This document shows positions 54,475-61,649 of a stretch of 64,000 bases of DNA, piece by piece. A program made the position numbers and the translations under genes. Under the pieces are notes generated by a model, which was not told the DNA's origin, made no database searches, and saw nothing but the letters and a program-made list of their open reading frames with translations. The DNA is from Pycnococcus provasolii (taxonomy: Eukaryota; Chlorophyta; Pseudoscourfieldiophyceae; Pseudoscourfieldiales; Pycnococcaceae), in contig OW568898.1 in the NCBI GenBank assembly GCA_938743325.2, forward strand, positions 310,189-374,188, given 5' to 3'. Positions within the stretch are counted from its first letter, which is position 1. Each line of letters starts with the position of its first letter.

Positions 54475-55791
54475 ATGGCGACTGGTGGCCGGCCTTCAAC
54501 GCCTGGCAATGTGATGTCCACGCATCAGATTCAGCAATCTAGTGTCCTAACGCGTCAAACGTTTATGTTATTAGGGGGAGATGATGATTCTACCATGGGT
54601 ACTTCTTTGGGATTCAAGAATCAACGGCTTAAGGGACACTTAAGTATGAGAATGCACGTCGTGGAGGCGCAAATCGAAGCGGCGAAGAGATCACACGCGT
54701 CTGTGCGTGCCTCAAAGCAAAGCCGATTTGCGTCGATTGACCTCGACGACGACGAAGACGACCTCGCGTCGGCCGTGGGAATCGGGGGTGGGCCTGTTGA
54801 CCCGTTCATGGATGAAAGGCAGGAACGAGAGTACAGGCGCAGGTTCAGCGTCGCGGCGCTAGGAAACACAAGGCCGGGAAGCCGCGGAAACGCTGCAGGA
54901 AGCGCGGACCCGCTCGCGGGTCTGAGAACAACCGCGAGCAGCACGCAGCTTCGCGTGCAGCACGCGCAGAGCACCGCGCAGATGGCGGAGATGTCCACGA
55001 AACTCGAAAACGTCGCGAGAAGGTGGCTGAACATGGGACTCGTCAGCGCATTCAACAGCTGGCGCGAGGAGGCGACCACCGCGCGCGCGACGAGAAGACT
55101 CATGAGCAAGACGATGCAACGCATGCTCAACGTGAGACTGCGCAAGTCGTTCCGCAAGTGGAAGCGAGTCACGCGCAACGGACGGCCGTGGCGCTCGGCG
55201 ATGGCCAAACTCGACAAGGCGCTCGAGCGCATGCTCGCATACCCCGCATGGCTGCGCGCAAGGTCAGCCACCAAGCTCGAGTCGAACGTCGAGACGCTCG
55301 CGACGATCGTCGCGCAGTACCCGACATTCCTCATGCGCGGCGTCGGGTCGTCGGGTGGAACGCTCGCGCACATGTGCGCGCGAAACAACAACGCCGCGGG
55401 CATCGAGCGACTGCGGCGCATGTCCACCGACCCGGGATACCTGTGGGAGATCCGCGACAAGCGCGGACGCAGCCCGCTCGACGTCGCCGTGTCGCTCGGC
55501 TACCAGCGCGTCGCCGACACCATCTTCTGCCACTCGGGCAAGTTCATCGACCGGAATCTCAACGCGAAGCAGCGCGAGTTCGTCTTCTTCCAGGGATACG
55601 CCGAGTACGAGCAGTACCACTCGGAGCGAAAGGAGGAGAAGAGGAAAAAGGACATCAAGCGGCAGAACACCGTGCGCTGGGAGAAGCGCAAACGCGACAT
55701 GCGCAACCTGTTCGGCTTTGCGCCGAAGGTCGCGCCCGACGCGGGCGAAGAAGGCGACGGCGGCGAGCAAGCGACGGCGGCGGCATCGTAA
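54475..55791 (+). CDS. Sfi1-like and ankyrin-repeat protein
   Basis: 438 residues from the first true ATG (MATGGRPSTPGN). Residues 1-150 are disordered with basic patches. A helical block around 180-240 contains two Sfi1-type signatures (LVSAFNSWREEA and LRKSFRKWKRV), the pattern by which Sfi1 proteins bind centrin. An ankyrin-like part follows (GGTLAHMCARNNNAAGIERLR and DKRGRSPLDVAVSLGYQRVAD). The C-terminal part is very rich in Lys/Arg/Glu (ERKEEKRKKDIKRQN) and ends acidic. A centrosome/basal-body role is a reasonable guess but is not shown. Confidence 0.78.
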   Translation: MATGGRPSTPGNVMSTHQIQQSSVLTRQTFMLLGGDDDSTMGTSLGFKNQRLKGHLSMRMHVVEAQIEAAKRSHASVRASKQSRFASIDLDDDEDDLASAVGIGGGPVDPFMDERQEREYRRRFSVAALGNTRPGSRGNAAGSADPLAGLRTTASSTQLRVQHAQSTAQMAEMSTKLENVARRWLNMGLVSAFNSWREEATTARATRRLMSKTMQRMLNVRLRKSFRKWKRVTRNGRPWRSAMAKLDKALERMLAYPAWLRARSATKLESNVETLATIVAQYPTFLMRGVGSSGGTLAHMCARNNNAAGIERLRRMSTDPGYLWEIRDKRGRSPLDVAVSLGYQRVADTIFCHSGKFIDRNLNAKQREFVFFQGYAEYEQYHSERKEEKRKKDIKRQNTVRWEKRKRDMRNLFGFAPKVAPDAGEEGDGGEQATAAAS

Positions 55792-55976
55792 GCACGTACA
55801 ATCAAAAAAAAAATGAAATTCAAATATTACAGTTCAATACTTGTCACAACATAATTAGTATATCATTCGCTCTACAACACTGCGCATGACTGCACAATTG
55901 CCGTGTCTACTTCACCACTACCCTGAAAGTGCGGTGGAGGAGGTGGTGAAGCTGCACCCCCTCCTGCTCCCGCGCC

Positions 55977-58088
55977 TTACGGATGCTGGTGCATCGCCTG
56001 CTGCTGCATAGCTGCTGACACGTGCATTTGATGAGCGTGGTGAGGGTGAAGGTGGTGAGGATGATGACGTTGCTGCTGGTGTTGTTGATGCTGCAGGTAA
56101 ATGTCCAGCGCCGACGAGGCTTTCGAGCGTCCAGCAATAAATGTCGGAGGAGGGATCACGTCTAGGTAGTGAACGAGCACGAGGTCGTCCGTGGCGGTGG
56201 TCACGGCGCCTGGCGAGTCGCCGTCGCCGCCCGGCTGCGTGGTGATCATCGGCGGTTCCAGCAACCAATAGCATCTTCGCTGGAGTTGCGACGGCGGCTC
56301 GGCGTGCGCGTAGTAGCAGTTCAGGCAGTCTTTGTTAAGCACCTTGAGTTGTTCGTGCGTCTCCTTGAGTGATTTCCCATCCTTCTTCTTCTGCCAGTTG
56401 TGCCCGTCACGTCGGAAGTTGCGCTGCTCCTTACGATTCACAAGGAAGAACGTTCCGCCGTTTGGCCTTTCGAGCTGGTCGGATGTGGTGGGTAGACACA
56501 GTTTGCGGCAGTTGAGCAGCACCTCGTACACTTCTTGGTTTTTCAGCCACCTCTGCTGCGTCTGCTCGAACAAAACAGAGACGTTGACTTCGCCTGTTTC
56601 AGTTAAGCACGACGGCGGCGCCATCGGCCAATTGTCTGCCGCTTTCGCGCTGTCGGCGGCGGCACCGTTGTTCGCACCGTCCAGCTTTGCGCGCTTTGGC
56701 GGCGGCGCAGGGTTGTCGCCGTTAGCATTGGCTCCTTCCATCACGGTCGCCGTCGTCGTCGCAGGTGGTGGTGTCGCCTTCAGTGGTGGTGGCGGAGGAG
56801 GTGCGGCGTGAAAGAAGAGAAAGTCGTGGGGATCCGCCTCGGCGCTGGGCTGCAGCTCAATCGTCTCCAAGAACGAGACCCACATGACATACAACTGTTC
56901 GTGCGACTTCCGGCAGTGGCTCTCGAGACTCGCCGCTCCCAGCCTCGTGTCTTCGGCGGATCGGAATCGCAGGTTCGCGCTGCAGTGCATGCACCCTAAG
57001 AGCATGACGTCGTTCGAGACGTGCTGCTTCAGGCGGAACATGCCCAGCGCCGGCGCAGCGACGTGGCCTTCCGAGGCGATCCAGTTTTGGTGCTGCTCGT
57101 AGATCTGCGCCAAGTCGTCGGGCACGTCGACAGCCTTTCCCTCTGCAGCCTCGCGCACGATGCATCTTGCGAGCTCCATGTTTGGATACAGCGCGGCGTC
57201 GTCGTCAAGTGACACCCACACGTGGTCGCCTTCCGCATCGTCGTTCGCGCCGTCGTTGACTTCGGCCATGCTCGCGAGGGGTGGTGCGGTTGCCGCAGGG
57301 GCGCATTCAGCTCCAGCTTCAGAGCGCAGAAGGTAGCGCACGTCGTCATCTTCACCGCGCACGGACGTTAACGTGAAGTCGTCCTGAAGGTCCTTCCAGA
57401 AGTTTTCAAAGTGCAAGGTGCCGAGGTGCGCCTTTCCCTTTTTTGCCTGTGCCTGTCCTTGTGCCTGCCACCTTTTCAGGTACTCGTCCACCGTCGCGAC
57501 GTCGAGGTCAACGACGTACGGGTACAGCACCTTGACGACGGCGTGTACGTGTTTGGGGCTGAGCGGTTCGGCGGACCTTCGCAGCGCGTCGAACATCATG
57601 CACCCGAGTGACGGGCTCGTAAGTCTCTTGGATACTGCGAGTGTCTTTGGTATGTCGAATCGCGGCTTGCGGTTCGCCACCTTGGCGACTTTCTGCACTT
57701 CCATCACGGCAAGTCCAAGTCCTGCGAGCGGGTTGACGTACGGCGCAGGCGCCGAGGCTGCTGCTGCTGCTGCTGCTTGTCGTGTTGACTTCTTATTCGG
57801 TGAAGTGTTCGGTCCTGGACGTCTACTAGCCGTCAACTGCTGGCATGCTGCTGCTTGAGCTGCTGCTGCTGTTGTGGTGTGATTCGCCAAACGCTCGCAA
57901 TTGTTGCAAGGAACACCCTCAAGAGGATGAGCCTTAAAGGCCGACGACGACAATGTTTGTGCCACCCACGACAAGAGAGCACGCGCGGATGCAGCTGCAC
58001 TAACCAAACCACCCGCCTCAGCACCAGGAATGCCGCCACCACCCTCACCACCCTCACATTCTTCTTCGACTTCGACCGAGTTGGCCAT
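55977..58088 (-). CDS. CG-1 (CAMTA-type) DNA-binding protein with the CG-1 domain at the C-terminus
   Basis: 703 residues from the first true ATG (MANSVEVEEE). Residues 1-120 are Ala/Thr-rich and contain CNNC. A conserved-looking domain (~125-245, PLAGLGLAVMEVQKV ... FWKDLQDDF) is unrecognised. A C2H2-like finger has Cys 366 and 369 and His 391 and 396 (CMHC ... HCRKSH). PPPKRAKLD near 462-470 is a good nuclear localisation signal of the c-Myc type. The CG-1 domain covers ~505-645: RWLKNQEVYEVLLN, NGGTFFLVNRKEQRNFRRDGHNWQ, then KKKDGKSLKETHEQLK, LNCYYAHAE, RRCYWLLE and VLVHYLDVI, with the residues of known CG-1 domains. A His/Gln-rich tail ends it. CAMTA factors have CG-1 at the N-terminus followed by IPT, ankyrin and IQ motifs; none of those are present here. 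Confidence 0.9.
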   Translation of the reverse strand: MANSVEVEEECEGGEGGGGIPGAEAGGLVSAAASARALLSWVAQTLSSSAFKAHPLEGVPCNNCERLANHTTTAAAAQAAACQQLTASRRPGPNTSPNKKSTRQAAAAAAASAPAPYVNPLAGLGLAVMEVQKVAKVANRKPRFDIPKTLAVSKRLTSPSLGCMMFDALRRSAEPLSPKHVHAVVKVLYPYVVDLDVATVDEYLKRWQAQGQAQAKKGKAHLGTLHFENFWKDLQDDFTLTSVRGEDDDVRYLLRSEAGAECAPAATAPPLASMAEVNDGANDDAEGDHVWVSLDDDAALYPNMELARCIVREAAEGKAVDVPDDLAQIYEQHQNWIASEGHVAAPALGMFRLKQHVSNDVMLLGCMHCSANLRFRSAEDTRLGAASLESHCRKSHEQLYVMWVSFLETIELQPSAEADPHDFLFFHAAPPPPPPLKATPPPATTTATVMEGANANGDNPAPPPKRAKLDGANNGAAADSAKAADNWPMAPPSCLTETGEVNVSVLFEQTQQRWLKNQEVYEVLLNCRKLCLPTTSDQLERPNGGTFFLVNRKEQRNFRRDGHNWQKKKDGKSLKETHEQLKVLNKDCLNCYYAHAEPPSQLQRRCYWLLEPPMITTQPGGDGDSPGAVTTATDDLVLVHYLDVIPPPTFIAGRSKASSALDIYLQHQQHQQQRHHPHHLHPHHAHQMHVSAAMQQQAMHQHP

Positions 58089-58189
58089 GATGAAGAATTG
58101 CAATAATGAGAAAAAGACATGAAATTGGGAAAAACAAAACTATGTCGTCAAAAGTTCTCAGAGCAGGAAGGTTGGGTTGGGTTTGTAGT

Positions 58190-58817
58190 TTGTACCACGT
58201 CTTGCAACGCGCGTTTATGTCCATGAATGCGTGCGTGTTGGACCACGTCTTGCAACGCGCGTTTATGTCCATGAATGCGTGCGTGTTGGACCACGTCTTG
58301 CAACGCGCGTTTATGTCCATGAATGCGTGCGTGTTGGACCACGTCTTGCAACGCGCGTTTATGTCCATGAATGCGTGCGTGTTGGACCACGTCTTGCAAC
58401 GCGCGTTTATGTCCATGAATGCGTGCGTGTTGGACCACGTCTTGCAACGCGCGTTTATGTCCATGAATGCGTGCGTGTTGGACCACGTCTTGCAACGCGC
58501 GTTTATGTCCATGAATGCGTGCGTGTTGGACCACGTCTTGCAACGCGCGTTTATGTCCATGAATGCGTGCGTGTTGGACCACGTCTTGCAACGCGCGTTT
58601 ATGTCCATGAATGCGTGCGTGTTGGACCACGTCTTGCAACGCGCGTTTATGTCCATGAATGCGTGCGTGTTGGACCACGTCTTGCAACGCGCGTTTCCCT
58701 CCATGAAGGAATGCGTGTTGGACCACGTCTTGCAACGTGAGTTTATTTCCATGAAGGAATGCGTGTTGGACCACGTCTTGCAACGCGCGTTTCCCTCCAT
58801 GAATGAATGCGTGTTGG
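58190..58817. repeat. 48-bp minisatellite, 13 units
   Basis: TTGCAACGCGCGTTTATGTC-type units recur exactly every 48 bases from 58202 to 58778. The first ten are almost identical; the last three carry the variants TTTCCCTCC or TTTATTTCC and GAAGGAATG. It starts ~100 bases upstream of the ATG of the minus-strand CG-1 gene. Confidence 0.95.
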
Positions 58818-58984
58818 TTACGGGATCCATGGCGCTTTTTGCATTGCTTTTCTCTCATGGACTCCCCACTCACTCCCCAGGCTGCCAGGGGGCGTCTTCC
58901 CTTCCTCCGACAACCTCCTGGGCCCCACGTGCGGGTCAGCTCAAACTCGTCAACAAGATCCTCCGTCCCATTAATTAATCATCC

Positions 58985-59854
58985 ATGCCCGCAGCAGCAG
59001 CTCCATGTCGCGTTGATGTCCTCCTGGGTGCAGGCGCGCGTGTGCGCCTGCACTCGCTCGTTGCATCTAGCTCATTAAACGGCGCCGAGGCTACTATTGT
59101 TGTAGTGGCGCATCTCACTCCACCCACTCCACCTCAGCAAAATCTCTCCTCTAAAGAGAAGTCTGTGGAGAATAATACAGACGCGGCAATGCGTGTATCT
59201 GCCAGACTTGGATACGAACACAACTACCGCACGGTGCGCGTGCGGCTATGCAACGTCGACGTGATGTCGAAAGCGCCGCCCAGCCGCGCGCCAACGCACA
59301 ACCCGATCAAGGTGGATGTGGCGATCGGACGAGGGAGCGTGCTTGAACGCGACTACATTGCCGTCGCCGTCGGCGTCAAGCTCCTCGGCTGCGCGTCGCC
59401 GAGCGAGTTGAAGTGCGAGCCAGCTATGCGCGGTGATACACACCACGCGTATTTCCTTCGGGTGTGCCATCGCAAAGTCAACGACTTGAGCCGGCTGCAA
59501 AATCCGCGAGCGTGCACGCTACTCACGTCACTGGACTCGCAGCCTCCCTTGATCGACGAAGGCGAGGACAACCCCGCCGTGCGCGTGCGAGGCGACGCTG
59601 TCATTGTTCGGCTCGCGATGGCGCCTGGAGAGTCTGCCGATGGGCCGGAGGCGCCGCGCCTGGCGGAGAAGATCGTGAGCTACACGTATGATGACTACGA
59701 CAAGAACTACGGGATCTTTCAGTACTTCCAATTGCCTGGCAGCGGCAAAGCGATGGGTAGCCTTTTCCAGAACACGAAGGAGGGCCAGAAGGCGCAACGT
59801 GATGCTTTGCAAATGATGCAGGAACGTTTGGGATTGGGCACGCCTTCTGCGTGA
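58985..59854 (+). CDS. Unrecognised 289-residue protein
   Basis: 289 residues from the ATG at 58985; a second in-frame ATG at 59189 (MRVSARLGYEHNY) is where strong coding character begins, so the true start may lie there (221 residues). The sequence mixes beta-type stretches (YRTVRVRLCNVDVM, DYIAVAVGVKLLG) with charged turns and ends in a helical tail (FQNTKEGQKAQRDALQMMQERLG). No domain was recognised. It is divergent from the CG-1 gene across the 48-bp minisatellite. TGTAA at 59976. Confidence 0.68.
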   Translation: MPAAAAPCRVDVLLGAGARVRLHSLVASSSLNGAEATIVVVAHLTPPTPPQQNLSSKEKSVENNTDAAMRVSARLGYEHNYRTVRVRLCNVDVMSKAPPSRAPTHNPIKVDVAIGRGSVLERDYIAVAVGVKLLGCASPSELKCEPAMRGDTHHAYFLRVCHRKVNDLSRLQNPRACTLLTSLDSQPPLIDEGEDNPAVRVRGDAVIVRLAMAPGESADGPEAPRLAEKIVSYTYDDYDKNYGIFQYFQLPGSGKAMGSLFQNTKEGQKAQRDALQMMQERLGLGTPSA

Positions 59855-60410
59855 CTTCCAAAAGTTCTCTGATATCTTTCTTCATACGTACGTTCTTGCA
59901 AGCGGTGGAGTGGTCTCGTGTATGTATTAAGTAGTGTTGCATATGGAGCTTCTTTTGAAAACAACAACGAACATGTGTAAACTTTGTGTTGATGTGAAAT
60001 GATGACCTTGTTTAGATATGAACTGATGTGTTGTGTGACGCGGAGCAGTTGGATTTGCGCAGCAAGCCCGGGTTGGTCGGCGCCTCCAAGTGCCGCCATG
60101 AAAATATGGATACAACCCTAAAGTGACCTCTGCGCGTAACTCCGAGTTTCCGACGCGCGAGTGCTTGATGTCGACGCAAGGTGCGGCGACAAAAGCACAG
60201 GATGCCACGCCCAGGTCGTGGCAGGAGGAGGGAGCCCGCCCGTCCGCCCGAAGGAAGGAAGGGAAGAACCCAACCCTGCTAACGCCTGATTAGGGTAATA
60301 GGGCTCCGATTAGGGTTCGGGTTCGATTCGGGGTTCTCTCTCTCCCCCCCCCCCCCCCCCCCCCTAATTTTTTTTGTCTTTTGTCATTTTCCGCATCTTT
60401 CTGGTAAACC
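59855..60410. other. Spacer with telomere-like words and a poly-C tract
   Basis: No gene supported. GATTAGGG words lie at about 60288-60318 and a 21-base C run at 60344-60364, 46 bases before the bL9 ATG. Confidence 0.6.
60344..60364. repeat. Poly-C tract, 21 bases
   Basis: Uninterrupted C run after CTCTCTCT, in the probable 5' leader or promoter of the bL9 gene. Confidence 0.9.
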
Positions 60411-61610
60411 ATGGCGTCCTCTCTGGCTTCCATGGCGTGCTTTGCTCCTGCAGCTCATCGTTCTCAGCAGCGTGCTTTGCGTGCTTTGGGTATCTGTACT
60501 GGGGTTTCTCATAGGTTTTCTTCGTCTTCGTCTTTCTCAACAACAACAGGGTTAGGTGGGTTAGGTAGGAACGTCGATGGGTTGGGTATGGGTATGAACG
60601 TCGATGGGTTAGGGATGGGTATGAAGAAGAACGTGTTGTCTGCGTCTGGTGTTTGTGGTTGCGTTGGTGAAACATCTTCAGATACATCTTCCCTCTTGCG
60701 GCGTTTTAAGTCGTCGTCACACCAGAGCAATATCCACGCGGGGGGCCATCCACATCGGTCGTTCGCATCTTCAGCAACCTTAGGGGGAGGAGACACGACG
60801 ACGTACCCTTCGAAGAAAGAACCGGACGTTACGGAGTTCACGAAGTTACGCGACGCAGTCTTCGCCAAGGCTATGGCCAACTACACGGCGCACGGGGGTG
60901 AAGTCGCCGTCTTTAAGAAAAAAAGAAGGAAACGAGGCAAGTACAACCAGCGCGGGGAAATGCACAAAAAAGTTCACGTCATTCTGCGAGAAAAAGTGGA
61001 ACAGCTCGGCGATCCGTACGAGAAGGTGACTGTTGCCGCCGGTTTCATGCGCAACTACCTCTTCCCACGAGGACACGCCATCTACGCGACGAAACTCAAC
61101 GAAGCGTGGGCGGAGCAGATGCGCGAACAAACTTCAACGGAAGTTGACGCCAGCTCAGCGCCCGCCTCAAAGGCAACAACACAACCAGGCGCAACGACGA
61201 CGCTGCCACGAAACTTACGCAAAACCATCGTAAAACGGCTCACAAATCCACTCATATTCGTGCGCAGCGTGGATCTCACAGACCGGCGCACGCTTGACAA
61301 GCCAATCACGAGAGGCGAACTCGTCGAGGCTTGCCGCAGCGCAATGTCACTTGAAGTGGACCCGCTGTCGCTCATCTACGTGCCAGGCCACGACGAGACG
61401 AAAGCGCAGGAAGTTCCTTCGCCAACCGCTGAGCTTGAGCAGCTGGTGATGACCACAGCAGGCTACCACGAGTTCAAAATCGACTGGGGCGAGGCGCACG
61501 CACAGGCGGACTCTCCCATGAAGCTGATGATCGTCATTGAGCCAACGAAGGAGCAACAGGCGACATTCGACGCGGAAGACGCGGCGCGCGCGGAGTTTGG
61601 GGCGGAATGA
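60411..61610 (+). CDS. Organellar ribosomal protein bL9
   Basis: 399 residues. A ~140-residue Ser/Gly-rich leader contains two copies of NVDGLGMGM (about 54-71) and fits an organelle presequence. The bL9 N-domain spans ~185-232: KKVHVILREKVEQLGDPYEKV, then VAAGFMRNYLFPRGHAIYAT, matching the bacterial V-x-VKDGYARNYLIPKG-x-A pattern that binds 23S rRNA domain V. The part after ~240 is longer than and unlike the bacterial C-domain. Mitochondrial bL9m is often long and diverged, so mitochondrion is as likely as plastid. TGTAA occurs 9 bases after the stop. Convergent with the Sel1 gene. Confidence 0.87.
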   Translation: MASSLASMACFAPAAHRSQQRALRALGICTGVSHRFSSSSSFSTTTGLGGLGRNVDGLGMGMNVDGLGMGMKKNVLSASGVCGCVGETSSDTSSLLRRFKSSSHQSNIHAGGHPHRSFASSATLGGGDTTTYPSKKEPDVTEFTKLRDAVFAKAMANYTAHGGEVAVFKKKRRKRGKYNQRGEMHKKVHVILREKVEQLGDPYEKVTVAAGFMRNYLFPRGHAIYATKLNEAWAEQMREQTSTEVDASSAPASKATTQPGATTTLPRNLRKTIVKRLTNPLIFVRSVDLTDRRTLDKPITRGELVEACRSAMSLEVDPLSLIYVPGHDETKAQEVPSPTAELEQLVMTTAGYHEFKIDWGEAHAQADSPMKLMIVIEPTKEQQATFDAEDAARAEFGAE

Positions 61611-61649
61611 CGGAATTTGTAATAACCTATGATGGCTCATTAAAAAAGA

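Noticed and set aside
51079-58817. Minisatellites considered as CRISPR arrays
   Set aside because: Units abut directly with no unique spacers, there are no cas genes, and the genome is eukaryotic.
58054-58978. Long frames on both strands of the 48-bp minisatellite
   Set aside because: A 48-base period with no stop in the unit keeps frames open automatically; no start context or motif supports translation.
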